Source: Nymphaea colorata
Lineage: Eukaryota; Streptophyta; Magnoliopsida; Nymphaeales; Nymphaeaceae
NCBI RefSeq assembly: GCF_008831285.2
Contig: NW_022204507.1
Location: 2,048,001-2,112,000, forward strand
Reading direction: 5' to 3'
Length of the DNA stretch: 64,000 nucleotides
Shown: positions 45,501-53,800 of the stretch, piece after piece
Layout of the letters: each line of letters begins with the position of its first letter
Position numbering within the stretch: the stretch's first letter is position 1
Program-made: the position numbers and the translations under genes
Notes under the pieces: model-generated
The model's input: only the letters and a program-made list of their open reading frames with translations
Told to the model about the DNA's origin: nothing
The model's database searches: none

Positions 45501-46210
45501 GAACTTTTTCTTATGGATGGGTACAAAGTGAAGATTAATAACGATAGAAACAACGATAAAATAGAGACGAGTATTTCTGTTACCATGAGCGCATTGAGAT
45601 CTTGAAACGCTTCCTGCAAGCTCCGGTCCGTGCTCTCCCATAGTTCCTGCTCCTTCCGGAGAATTCCCGAGACCCCGACAACAGATGCGCGGCTTCCTAC
45701 TGAGCCCTCGCCCGAGCTAGCAGACGCCCTTCCCGACGAACCCGAGCCCTCACCATCTCTCTTGCTTTCCCAAGTCCTAGACCTCAGAATCTCCCAAAAC
45801 CGGGTCAAAAACGCATCATGATCCATCTTGCCCCTCATAACCACGTAAATCACCACCGATCGCTTTCCCTTCTCCTCGATCGACCCGTCATCCGAGGCAC
45901 ATAGCTGGATTCCGAGCCTCGGGCTGCGGAACATCTTCTTGATAGATTTCTTCGGCTGATGGACATGAACGACAGCTGATAGAGGGATCGCAGAACCCGA
46001 GGTGTAGCGACGATCTTCGCCGATCCAGATGAGCCTCAGCGTGGTGAGGATGAGCACGCCGGCCCGCAGTGTGGAGAAACCAGGAATCTCGTCGGTTTCA
46101 ATGTCCACAGAGTCGAGGGTGGAGCACTCGACCTCCCCGGGTTGCAACACCGGCAGCCCGCTACTCGTCAACGGCACCGGTGGCAAAGGCTCTGGCCGTC
46201 TTCCGTCCAT
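16921..46210 (-). CDS. VPS36: VPS36, ESCRT-II subunit, with a 27-kb first intron
   Basis: VPS36 is an ESCRT-II subunit that sorts ubiquitinated cargo into multivesicular bodies on endosomes. Seven exons (46210-45584, 18592-18392, 17939-17846, 17779-17722, 17535-17466, 17232-17097, 17009-16921) join to 1275 bp and 424 aa, close to the about 440 aa of Arabidopsis VPS36. The protein has an N-terminal GLUE domain (about 15-145), a Ser/Gly-rich linker (about 150-180), and a helical region with [19 protein letters not shown] running into [13 protein letters not shown]. Two winged-helix domains follow, including [15 protein letters not shown] and [19 protein letters not shown]. All seven donors and acceptors are GT-AG and phases agree at every joint. 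The start is ATG 46210; an upstream in-frame TTG at 46240 is not a plausible start. No exon is broken. Introns 2-6 are 66-452 bp; intron 1 is 26,991 bp of nested transposons. Confidence 0.9.
18988..23413 (+). mobile_element. Copia-1: degenerate Ty1/copia element with 5' LTR
   Basis: A probable 5' LTR (about 18988-19186, TATA-like TATAAAAATC near 19048) is followed by a primer-binding site, then gag, protease, integrase, RT and RNase H in copia order. Landmarks are [11 protein letters not shown] (19674), [14 protein letters not shown] (20757), [17 protein letters not shown] (22525), LYVDDMIIT (22767) and [17 protein letters not shown] (23258). Stops and frameshifts occur throughout. RNase H breaks off after EAEY-stop-AMAST, where the minus-strand copia LTR begins. 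The 3' LTR is missing. Confidence 0.85.
19187..19200 (+). other. Primer-binding site of copia-1
   Basis: TGGTATCATAGCCC follows directly after a CA-ending LTR (...ATTTTCA). It differs from the usual TGGTATCAGAGC by one base. Confidence 0.7.
23420..24660 (-). mobile_element. Copia fragment with 3' LTR (RT end, RNase H, LTR)
   Basis: From 24655 down, the frame gives [20 protein letters not shown] (the end of RT). RNase H pieces follow, including [20 protein letters not shown] and [24 protein letters not shown] and [12 protein letters not shown]. The polypurine tract CTTGAGGGAGG precedes a probable LTR starting TGATAAGATG at 23780. The LTR carries a TATATAAATGGG box (minus strand, near 23540) and short TTCTAGACTCTAGATTATTG repeats. 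It abuts the truncated RNase H of copia-1 near 23413-23420, so it probably inserted there. Its 5' two-thirds are missing. Confidence 0.8.
23701..23814. repeat. Near-perfect 50-bp inverted repeat, 14-bp loop
   Basis: Arms 23701-23750 and 23765-23814 pair with three mismatches. Both arms contain ACAACTTGAGGGAGGATGAT, the polypurine tract and start of a copia LTR, facing each other. A smaller hairpin (CAAGTTGTACATGG / CCATGTACAACTTG) sits within the right side at 23789-23823. Confidence 0.85.
24683..28130 (+). mobile_element. Gypsy-A: decayed Ty3/gypsy element
   Basis: In gypsy order: a CCHC knuckle remnant (GVCFHCDKP, near 24736), protease (VLVDMGSIH, near 24971), RT ([19 protein letters not shown], near 25575; [18 protein letters not shown], near 26025) and RNase H ([19 protein letters not shown], near 26444). 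Integrase follows ([15 protein letters not shown], near 27080, to [16 protein letters not shown], near 27660). A polypurine tract (AGAGGGGAATG, 28007-28017) and an LTR start TGATACACC (28018) end it. Frameshifts and stops are frequent, and poly-C (25963-25981) and poly-T (26012-26024) expansions disrupt RT. The 5' LTR and most of gag are missing, and the 3' LTR is short or truncated. Confidence 0.85.
28080..28350. repeat. AT-core repeat with GGGCC-rich flanks
   Basis: GACCCAGGTTGGCCCAACG lies on one side and CCCGGCCCGACTC / CCGGCCCGATGCCC on the other, around an AT-rich core. It is similar in style to 1-185 and 49330-49460. Probably a dispersed non-autonomous repeat at the end of gypsy-A. Confidence 0.4.
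28570..28810 (+). pseudogene. ycf2: Plastid ycf2-like fragment (NUPT)
   Basis: The open frame contains [17 protein letters not shown] followed by [16 protein letters not shown] recognise the second motif as the stretch of chloroplast ycf2 just before its acidic EFEEGEGEG segment. After KYES the sequence leaves ycf2, and the beginning ([11 protein letters not shown]) is not clearly ycf2 either, so only about 150-200 bp can be assigned. A short nuclear plastid insertion inside VPS36 intron 1 is the likely reading. The identification rests on remembered ycf2 sequence. Confidence 0.6.
28811..29944. other. Intron segment with no recognised element
   Basis: AT-rich sequence with a repeated word around GACAGAATGCATAGC (29322-29376). 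A moderately GC-rich stretch at 29460-29650 has an open frame on the plus strand but no recognisable family. Poly-A and poly-T runs follow to 29940. No gene supported. Confidence 0.35.
29945..30226 (-). mobile_element. Gypsy-B, downstream part: integrase zinc-binding region
   Basis: The minus strand reads [20 protein letters not shown], then [20 protein letters not shown] and WEGISLDFI: the gypsy HHCC integrase domain and the start of the catalytic core. It stops near 29960. Its upstream part lies on the far side of the copia nest at 39632-40432, so the copia insertion split this element. Confidence 0.8.
30227..30512 (+). repeat. 5' LTR of copia-outer
   Basis: It begins TGTTAAGGTTG and ends ATCTTACA immediately before the primer-binding site: 286 bp. 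It is related to but clearly diverged from the copia-inner LTRs (shared GGTGGCATAC and LTR-end words). An imperfect palindrome sits at 30246-30271 where copia-inner has a perfect one. Confidence 0.85.
30513..30524 (+). other. Primer-binding site of copia-outer
   Basis: TGGTATCAGAGC is the standard copia site complementary to initiator tRNA-Met, directly after the LTR. Confidence 0.9.
30561..30732 (+). repeat. 86-bp tandem repeat in copia-outer leader, CCCTAA-rich
   Basis: Two copies (from about 30561 and 30647) each carry GCCCTAACCCTAAAATC, GACCTAACCCTAAAATCC and TTGATCTCTGCCCTA. The words resemble the plant telomere unit CCCTAAA but are interspersed with other sequence. Confidence 0.8.
31134..32577 (+). 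pseudogene. Copia-outer gag-protease-integrase, broken
   Basis: The plus strand gives a gag segment ([19 protein letters not shown]), a CCHC knuckle, a frame change, and an open frame 31777-32577. That frame holds protease ([13 protein letters not shown]), the GAG-pre-integrase region ([14 protein letters not shown]) and the integrase CxxC ([14 protein letters not shown]). The core start [15 protein letters not shown] retains the first catalytic Asp. A stop after FMKIK ends the frame. Confidence 0.8.
34100..34377 (+). repeat. 5' LTR of copia-inner
   Basis: Starts TGTGAAGTTTG and ends TCTTGCA just before the primer-binding site. It contains a perfect 12-bp-stem palindrome at 34119-34144. It lacks the 8-bp CCATTAAG insertion seen in the 3' copy. 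Confidence 0.95.
34378..34389 (+). other. Primer-binding site of copia-inner
   Basis: TGGTATCAGAGA matches the copia initiator tRNA-Met site with a final C-to-A change, directly after the LTR end. Confidence 0.9.
34669..35375 (+). pseudogene. Copia-inner gag, two frameshifts
   Basis: Gag would start at ATG 34669 ([10 protein letters not shown]). It loses frame within about 20 codons and is recovered from about 34740-34850, where [20 protein letters not shown] and [19 protein letters not shown] follow. It loses frame again near 35180 (EIKK) and continues in the 35232 frame ([16 protein letters not shown]). Gag forms the virus-like particle. Two frame breaks mean the element cannot make full-length gag. 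Confidence 0.8.
35232..37076 (+). pseudogene. Copia-inner gag end, protease and integrase
   Basis: A 614-codon open frame ends in TAG 37074-37076. In order it has the gag tail, a zinc knuckle [14 protein letters not shown] (last Cys replaced by Arg), protease [15 protein letters not shown], the pre-integrase region [13 protein letters not shown] and [14 protein letters not shown]. The integrase core has [10 protein letters not shown], where the family has Asp, then [14 protein letters not shown] and [13 protein letters not shown] 21-bp local duplication gives a repeated SPFFLLHQ near 36826-36866. The C-terminal words [14 protein letters not shown] are typical of copia integrases. Confidence 0.88.
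37095..39011 (+). pseudogene. Copia-inner reverse transcriptase and RNase H
   Basis: An open frame of 638 codons continues pol after the TAG. RT landmarks are [60 protein letters not shown] and [12 protein letters not shown] (catalytic YVDD intact). RNase H landmarks are [36 protein letters not shown] and [17 protein letters not shown]. No internal stop is present. It would be one polyprotein with 35232-37076 if the TAG were absent. Confidence 0.92.
39006..39292 (+). repeat. 3' LTR of copia-inner
   Basis: Starts TGTTAAGTTTG after the polypurine tract and ends ATCTTACA before the CTTAT duplication. It is 287 bp and shares the perfect palindrome at 39025-39050. Confidence 0.95.
39632..40432 (-). 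mobile_element. Gypsy-B, upstream part: RT and RNase H
   Basis: From 40432 down the minus strand reads [20 protein letters not shown], then [25 protein letters not shown] and [28 protein letters not shown] and finally the RNase H words [12 protein letters not shown] and LLEYKFEVH. This continues logically into the integrase at 30226-29945. Stops and frameshifts are present. It ends abruptly at 40432, where unrelated sequence leading to the hAT remnant begins. Confidence 0.8.
40433..43605 (+). mobile_element. Decayed hAT transposon
   Basis: A non-coding 5' portion (40433-41587) precedes a transposase with BED finger, DUF659 region and hAT dimerisation domain, all broken by frameshifts. Terminal inverted repeats and 8-bp target duplication could not be identified. 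Its left end abuts truncated gypsy-B and its right end runs into gypsy-C, so both termini are probably lost. Confidence 0.75.
41588..43605 (+). pseudogene. hAT transposase (BED, DUF659, dimerisation), frameshifted
   Basis: ATG 41588 is followed after six codons by TAA. The frame then gives [19 protein letters not shown] and [20 protein letters not shown] (a BED zinc finger). Frame changes fall near 41840 and 42190. The DUF659 region contains [19 protein letters not shown] and [15 protein letters not shown] further change brings [17 protein letters not shown] near 42550 and [17 protein letters not shown] near 42750. The C-terminal dimerisation domain has [29 protein letters not shown] and NLRLLS. 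With four or more disruptions it cannot encode an active transposase. Confidence 0.82.
43612..45230 (+). mobile_element. Gypsy-C: decayed RT to integrase fragment
   Basis: It starts within RT ([36 protein letters not shown]), then [20 protein letters not shown] and [20 protein letters not shown]. RNase H follows ([20 protein letters not shown], near 44300), then integrase ([11 protein letters not shown], near 44715; [21 protein letters not shown], near 44980). Many stops. It runs opposite to gypsy-B, so it is a different insertion. Both LTRs are absent. Confidence 0.8.
45584..46210 (-). CDS. VPS36: VPS36 exon 1: GLUE domain and linker
   Basis: This 627-bp exon encodes residues 1-209 and ends at GCGCTCATG|GTAACA in phase 0. 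It contains [13 protein letters not shown], then [17 protein letters not shown] and [18 protein letters not shown], all typical of the lipid- and ubiquitin-binding GLUE fold. It is GC-rich, unlike the intron. The next exon to match, starting GKAKEMVLL, is 27 kb away, and joining the two restores the conserved ALM-x-KAKEM sequence. Confidence 0.9.
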
Positions 46211-46690
46211 TAATAAAAACAATTGCCGGAATTGACCCAATGCGGCGGAAAGAACGGCTAGACGAAGCGGTTGCTTTATCGCAACGTAGAATCTAACTTA
46301 ACAACGAAGCAGGACGAAAGAGGAAGGAAGAAGAAGAAGAAGAAGACGCAGTCAACCCCAACTGCAGCCCTCTGGTCGGAGAGAGAGAGGGTGTCCGCAA
46401 TCGAGTGAGAGGGAGGGAGATCAATAGGAAGGCCGGCAGCGGGGACAATGAGAAAGTGACAAGCGGAGGAGCGAGAGGGAAGGGTTGGCACTTGGCAGAA
46501 AGAGATGAAAGGGTGAAGAGGCCGCGGACTGAATGGGCGCGCAACCAGCCGGACCTCCGACGGCCCCGCACCAAGCCGAGTTCGGATGATGGATCAGACC
46601 CAAAGGCCCAAAGAGATGGGCCTGGCCCCAGATAAAATTTTCACTTGGGTCGGGCGGGAGGTCATTAGGGCAAGGTATGACGTCATCTTT

Positions 46691-46700
<10 letters not shown>
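46211..46700 (-). promoter_or_regulatory. 5' UTR and proximal promoter region of VPS36
   Basis: GC-rich sequence upstream of ATG 46210, including a GAA-rich tract (46320-46345) and purine-rich runs at 46380-46420. No unambiguous TATA box is seen, consistent with a housekeeping promoter. The minus-strand transcript start cannot be placed from sequence alone. Confidence 0.45.
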
Positions 46701-46956
<256 letters not shown>

Positions 46957-49330
46957 CTCTCTTATCCAACATAGGTTTTCTCTCTCTAATGCACGGTTCT
47001 ACGATCTCTTACATTTTGTTTAGATTGAAGGAAAAAATATAGTAAATGATGAAAGGGGAAAAAATGGAGGGATTAGTAATGAGAAGGAAAAAAAAAAAGA
47101 AATTATTATAAAATTCAGTTTAAATAGGGGGGAAAGGAAATAAAGGGACTTAGGTTAGGTTACAATAATGCCCTTATCACTATAGCTAATAGTCGTGCAA
47201 CAACAAATCAGACAAGTCGTGCAATAACAAATCAGACAGGAAATAGTTGTACACCTTAAATGTCCATAACAATATACACATACGCATGACACAAGGTCGA
47301 ATTTGCATCCATAGGAATAAACTCATTTGAAAGTAGGGAAACGACTGAGACAATTATTCAAGTGGTTAATCACCATTAGCCAAGCCATTCAGGTGCATAA
47401 CAATTAACTACTATGTAAAGCATGTATTTATTAAGAGTTCCTAAAATATCCAATGCTGCATGCATTTATTAAGAGTTCCTAAAATAATTTTGTGACAAAT
47501 CTAACTTTACAAACAATTTCAAGAATAAGGTGGACGACCAACTATGACATTCATCTAAGGTATGTACAAGTGACATGTATAAACCTTACATTATATGAAA
47601 TATGTAATATAAATAATAACCTAGGCAACAATTAAATATCTAAGGCAATTAAAAAAATTCTTCACACGAACAAATAATAATAGGAATTTGTTCAGTATCC
47701 AATAACAGACTCAAATGTGAATGGTGCAAACACCATAAGGATCTATTCAGGAATTGGAAACAAGAGACTTGTTGAAGTTAAAATGGTTGTTACTCTCTTT
47801 ATTTTTTCCTTGCTCGCTTGGTCTATTTTTTCCTTACTGGCTTTGTTTTTTCCTTCCTCACCTGCTTTGTAACACCCATGTGTTTCAGCTCTTACTTCTT
47901 TGTGTGTGAAAAGATCAAAACTGTTGGGTGTTATATGTCATCCACAATGTAAAAAAAACAAATGCGGATATATGATCCATCCTTAGGCGATGGCAACAAT
48001 AAAATAGTGGAAGACATTTATAGATTGGCATATGGTTTAACCTTAAGTGTGTATGATAACTTATATATTTGGTATGTTTTTTTTTTTTGTTCTTTTACAA
48101 TGCAATTGAATGAATGATGTCTTCAACTTCAAATGTTGTGTGTTCGTGATGAAATACGTATGGGAGAGAACGAGTGGAAAAAAACTTGTCAATGTTCTAC
48201 CATTATATCTAGCACCACCAGATTGTTGCACTGTTCTTGCTACTGTCAACCTTGTGGCCTCGCTGATCCATCATCCTAACGTTGTCACAATCATCTATGC
48301 CTCTGTTGACCTACGCAGTACGCTCATACCTCTATTTGTTGCATCCCTGCTGCTATGCCCTTGTGTATTGTTCTGCCATTCTTGTCTAGCATTCTTAACA
48401 AAATGTTTGTAGGCCCTTGCGTAGCGCACGGTTATCCTACCTCTATTCGACGCACTATTCGAACACTCCTGACACTATCGTCATCATCACGAGCCCCTAT
48501 TCACTGCATTGCTGTTGTTGCTTTGACCATTTGTTGACTCCTAGTCGTCATGTTTCTGCCATCCCCAGCCACTTAAAGTTGCTGATGTTCTCGGCCTTTT
48601 TGCTTCTTTTGTCTCCCATCCCTCGCTGGCTTGGCCATTGCGATTAGTTTCAACCACAATTTGTCATGTTGATTTCATTTTGGATGTTCATGCTTCCTAT
48701 CGTCTCTAGCCCTAGTCGGCCTTCCTGTTTCGTCGTCCTTAGTCCATGTTTCTACCCATTGGGCTCGCTTAGCATTGAAATTGCTATTTCTAGATTTTAT
48801 ACTAACAAAGTTGATTTCCTACTACTTTTTTGTGCCATGTGGGGGGACCGCTCTGCTTTTTTTCGATCTGCATTCCTTTACATGCTGCAACTTCATTAAC
48901 AGCTTAGCCTTATTGTTATGGCACTCTTTTAATTATCTCGTTGTACAAGAGTGGCATGTTATGTGTGGCTTCTCATTAGCCCATGGCTTACATAGTTCGG
49001 CACTTTAACTTTGTCTCACAAATATGCAACCATTAATGGGCTTTCTAAACTGTTACTCTTCGTAATAGTTTTGGCCTCCAACTTTCAGTATATAGTTTTA
49101 GGTTCCAATTTTCCATGGGACCTCTTAGTAATGTTGGCTCGCTCTCTCTCTCTCTCTCACACAAGTTTACACTTGCTCAAGTATTGGTTGTTTGATTGCT
49201 TGATTGTGGCCTAAGTTGATAGTTACGTTGGCTATTCTCTCTCTCTCAATGTATCAATCATTCTCTCTCTCTCTCTCTCTCCTCCTAATTGAAGGCCTCG
49301 ACAACTACCTAGGTGCTTTTGATGAAGCCC
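46957..49330. other. Intergenic, no gene recognised
   Basis: AT-rich sequence. A short AAGAGTTCCTAAAATA word repeats near 47430 and 47470. Between 48100 and 49220 several plus-strand frames of 60-100 codons overlap in different phases with no recognisable domain. CT microsatellites occur at 49140-49160 and 49260-49282. Confidence 0.35.
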
Positions 49331-49465
49331 CTTTTTCATCTCTTAAGACCGGGCTTGGATCATGAAAATTATCCTCCAGTCAACCCGGCTTGACAACTAA
49401 GAGGGCCGGGGCCTGGGCTGTAGACAGGCATCAAGCATGCCCAACCCGACCATATCATGCATTGG
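49330..49465. repeat. GC-rich dispersed repeat (GGGCC / CAACCCG words)
   Basis: Contains AGGGCCGGGGCCTGGGCTGT, GCCCAACCCGACC and GGGCCCGTAGCCCTAG, resembling the GC-rich ends of the repeats at 1-185 and 28080-28350. Boundaries uncertain. Confidence 0.35.
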
Positions 49466-51540
49466 GCCCGTAGCCCTAGTTGCTCTTCTTCTCCTTTTTT
49501 ATGGTAAAGCCACAACGGAAAAGTGTAATGCATTACCAAAATGGTACATTTAGTATCTATCTATAACATCAATTTCTACAAATGCAGTGTTGTTTCTCCT
49601 ATGGATGAAGTTGGATTTATAAAACCAAAACCTCTAATTGGGAAAAGGCATGATCAGGTAGGTAGATACCTAATTAAAGCTTAATTCCATCTTGAGGATA
49701 CAATAGAATTAATTAGTAATCCCAACGGCAAACATGTAAAATTGGAAATTAACTAAAATCCTAAGGGTAAAAACGTAGTTATAGGACTAGGTACATGCCT
49801 AGTAATAGTTATAATTGAAGACCATAGAAATATTACGGGGAAAAAGAAGGCATTTAATAAAATGTTAGGGGTAAACTCGGAATGAAAATGAAAAGGGCAC
49901 AATAGGTATTTAGCATAAAAGTAAAGGTAAAAATGGAAAACTAAACAAATAAGTGTCCAACTAGTGAACTGATTCAATGGTTTGTGAAATATTTTTTAAA
50001 ATATTTAATAGAACTTTGGATCACACATGAATCAGCGGGGAGTCCACCTAGTGTACAACCCAACCACATTATCAACAACAACAATAAAAAAAATATAATT
50101 AATATAATTAACTACAAATAAGAACAGAGGGCAATACCCCCTAGGGAGGAAAAGTGGGAAGGAGAGAGAGAATGAGCTAGAGAAAGGACGAGGAGGAGAA
50201 GGAAAAGGAAAGAGGAGAAGAAGAAGAGGTGGAACATGAAAGAGGAGGAGGAGAGAGATGGCACCTAGGTACAGTCAAATCCTTGCTTGATCAAGAGTTA
50301 ATCAACATTTTAATCATCTTAGAATAAGGCAAAAGGATGAGATCTTCCCAATGTTAGGTTCTTTTTGTGTGCGCCTAAATATTGGTTTGTAATTGGCGAG
50401 ATGGCATAAATAATAAAAGAAGATTGTACGAGGACATACATGTTATCTCCTTCATATAACATTTAGTAGAACAATTATGCCACTCTATAAATTTAATCCT
50501 ATTATACCTAATTACTTAATATAACATGTCAAAGGTAATAGCAAACAGGTCAGACTAAAATAGAAGTTTTCCAAAATTTTCAGAAAAATAAATACACCTT
50601 GTTTCCTAGCATCAAAGTAGCTCCTATGGATAAATAAGATTATTCTAAATAATCAATACATATTTCAAATTACATTTTATTCAAAGAGTATCCAACATCA
50701 TTCTATGTATTAAAATCCGTAACAAGCTCGAACATTATAGAAGTTAATATTTAACAAAATTATGTTCATAAATCTGCACAAGAATTGAACATATGAAGCA
50801 ACAAGCAGAATTGCAAATGCAACACAAAATTATTAAGGGAAGCCATTCAAGGTATGGAACAACATTAACACACTTGGGCTATGATGCAGCTCATCTTCTA
50901 ATGCATAAAGGAGAAAATTGGTAACCATAATACTTAGACAGAGAACCTGTCACGGTGTCATAATGATCGCCATAATGACGAAAGAAAGCTGAAAAATAAA
51001 TAACTCAATTCAGCTCTGAATTTCCAAGAGCACCTGCTGGTCTAGAATTAGTTCAAATTACTTGCCACTGAAGCCAAAAGGAACCCCAACTGGATATTTT
51101 AACCACTTTGGATCTCTCAAATGAACTAAAAAACAACAACATAAATTGTAAGTTAGCTTGTTGTCAGAACTTAATTTCCTAAATAATATATGAATGGGGC
51201 ACTGAGAAACCACTTTCGTGCCTTAAAATGAAAAGAAAAACAAAAGCATATGGTTTTGCTGCTCTTGTAACTTAATTTCCTAAAAAATACCTAGAAGGGA
51301 CAAACAAACTTATACACTATATGAAATATCAGCAAGATATTAAAACACTGAGGCGATTGCATCGGTTAAAATTAGTCACAACAATTCCTAAACTAAAGTA
51401 TATCCAACATAAGTTGCACAAGACTTCATTAGCTCATTCACATTAGAAACACTGTGTCTAAACAAAATGAGGTCCACATGAGTACTGAAAACACCAAAGG
51501 CACATGGGTATGATCAACCTACCAAGCATGGTCAACCCTT
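49466..51540. other. Intergenic, no gene recognised
   Basis: AT-rich with a purine-rich block (GAGAGAGA and GGAGAAGAAGAAGAGG words) at 50135-50262. No protein family or RNA gene is seen. Sequence just left of 51540 may still belong to CACTA copy 2. Confidence 0.35.
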
Positions 51541-53400
51541 TTTGCATATGTTACCATTGACAAGACATACATAGTAAAAAAGTGGAAGTCTACATATAAT
51601 CATCTATCAACTTCATTTTCTTTTCTTGGACTTTGCTTTTGAAGTACATTCATGTTAATTATAGTCCCACCCATATCTGCCCTAACCCAACCCATGTTGT
51701 TGTCTTCATCAATTTTGTAACTGCCTTCAAAGTCCCAACATATGTCAAAATCATCAACAGTTATACCTCCACCTTCTTCATTCATAGCAAACAAATCTCT
51801 TGGTTTTGTATCACTGACAACTTTCCAATAATTATCTAAAAGATCTTCAACATAGAAACCTTATTAAACTTGAGATGCAAAAAAAAAAAAAGACTCGTCT
51901 TTCATACATCTACGATTATAATTAATGAGTGTGAAACCAACCTCATCATTTTTCAAACTTTGTAACCTAAGAACATTGAACCATTCACATTTCAACAACA
52001 TAAATATGAATTCTCCATAATATTGCAGCCCAATAATATTTTCAATAATACCATAATAAGTGACATTTCACCTTCTAAGTCAGGTATCTCTAGCACTCAA
52101 GAAACTTGATGTAAGTGCATCAACAATATCGCTGTTGCTTTTTGTTTTTTATTACTTTCTCTCTCTTTATTATAAATTTGAAACCCATTCATGAGATATC
52201 TTGTAAACCTTTTTGCGAGTGATTGAGGACCATCTGATAGCCATTTAATTTTTTCTATCAAATCCTTGATTAGGTTGAAGTAACTTTTGCACTTAGAAAT
52301 AAATAAATGTTTATAAAAGAATTTCTATAAAATAAAAAAATATAGTGAGACCAGATTACGGTCAACTTGTGTGATTCCTACTTGAAATTGGATTTTAAGC
52401 ATGTTTTTCAACTTCACGTATAGAGTCTATGATGTTGACTTTTTATTTCTCTAATATATTGTTTGCATCAACCATTAGAAATATGTAAGCATATTATTAA
52501 ATGACATGTATGTATTGATGTAAATATTAAATGACATCCATGTATTGATGTGCATGCTGCATTGTATTGTCATCCAAAAAACATCTTCTCAATTATAAAA
52601 TTATTCATTCACTTACTTATATGGTAATATCATCATTTCATTGTTTATGATCCAACCACATTAACACATTGTGCAAGTATCAAACATGCAATTTCATGCA
52701 CTAGTCAGCTAGGTAACCTTCGACAATAGAACCTTTTGGATGACTTTTATTTTAAATGTAAGATTTCAATCTTCTTAAAAATTTGTCATCATGCAATATC
52801 ATAATTATCAGCTATAAAAAACTTATGGAAAAATAAAAGTATTATAGTGATACTAGTACTAGCACATCTCAAATGATACATCCATCAATGTTGCACTAGA
52901 CGGCTAGTAATGTCTCCTTCATTAGGTAATAGGCAAATATATCATGATATCAAAAAATGCAGGAGGACAAAACCGTTTTAGATTGCATAATGTAAGGGAA
53001 ATATTTTCTTCTAAATCTTTCAATTCATTTTCGCACAAAACTTTTGAATATTGTTTGAAAAATTTGCATAACTTCATATTCACTAGAGTCACATGTTTTG
53101 GCAATGATCTACATAAGGCCAGTGGAAGAAGCCGATGCATCAAATCATGAGAGTCATGAGACTTGAGCCTTGAAAGTTTGTGTTCTTTAATATGCACACA
53201 TCAAGAGACATTTGAAGAGTAACCATTTAGAGTAATGATATTTTTCAACACTTTACAAGAAACATCTTTCTCACTTTGTGCATCGAGAAGGAAACTAGAG
53301 ACAAATATACTTTATCAACTCCTTCAACTTGTACAAGGTGAAAAGAATGTATGATCGACAAAGTTTGTTGTTTGCACATAAAATTTTCCAATATTACATG
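51540..53400 (-). mobile_element. Decayed CACTA (En/Spm) transposon, copy 2
   Basis: On the minus strand, 53197-52922 gives LKSHDSHDLMHRLLPLAL, then KLCKFFKQYSKVLC and CPPAFFDIMIYL: TNP2/DUF4218 landmarks. Further down, 51794-51600 gives FAMNEEGGGITVDDFDICWD and NMGWV (DUF4216 region). It is the same family, orientation and domain order as copy 1 at 7960-11650, with related but clearly diverged sequence. The N-terminal TNP2 part is absent beyond about 53400. Confidence 0.72.
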
Positions 53401-53800
53401 CATACCGAAATAAATGCAACTTGTTTACCTATACTCACATTCGTTCCTTGCATGGGATTCTATGAGACAGGACCCGACCAATCGGTATGAGGTCCGACCA
53501 CTCGTGGCACCTTTACAAGGAGTAATTAGACAATGGACTAGACTAAATGTTTCAATTTTTAAATATAAATGTCATCTAAAACCTAAGGAAAGCAAATGTG
53601 CCATAATTTTGAAATCATGCATGTCTTAAAATCTAAATAGATATCATAAATAGACTTATGAACAAGAAGAAGTAAAACATGATGTTTGTTTATGTCCCGA
53701 TAATCATAGATCAATGCAATCAATGTCCTAAATCTAATATAAAAACTAGGTCATATAGTTCCAGAATCCGGTCTTTACTAAGACATGGATGTAGGATGTG
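53401..53800. other. Spacer without recognised features
   Basis: No coding family, repeat or RNA gene is visible between CACTA copy 2 and the GATCCAAAATC-rich region. Confidence 0.3.

Larger units (their letters stand above)
18593..45583 (-). other. VPS36 intron 1, 26,991 bp, almost entirely transposon sequence
   Basis: The donor GTAACAG lies at 45583 and the acceptor GCATTCAG at 18593. Only about 400 bp at the 3' end (18593-18987) and about 350 bp at the 5' end (45231-45583) lack recognisable transposon sequence. Within it are at least four copia pieces, three gypsy pieces, one hAT remnant and one plastid-like fragment. Most coding-capable elements run opposite to VPS36; gypsy-B and the 23420-24660 copia run with it. 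Confidence 0.85.

Noticed and set aside
46240-46240. Longer VPS36 N-terminus beginning ten codons upstream
   Set aside because: The codon at 46240-46238 is TTG. The first ATG in frame is 46210 and gives a protein starting MDGRRPEP of expected length.
48110-48412. 100-codon plus-strand frame
   Set aside because: It begins with ATG but overlaps other random frames, has no domain and no splice context.
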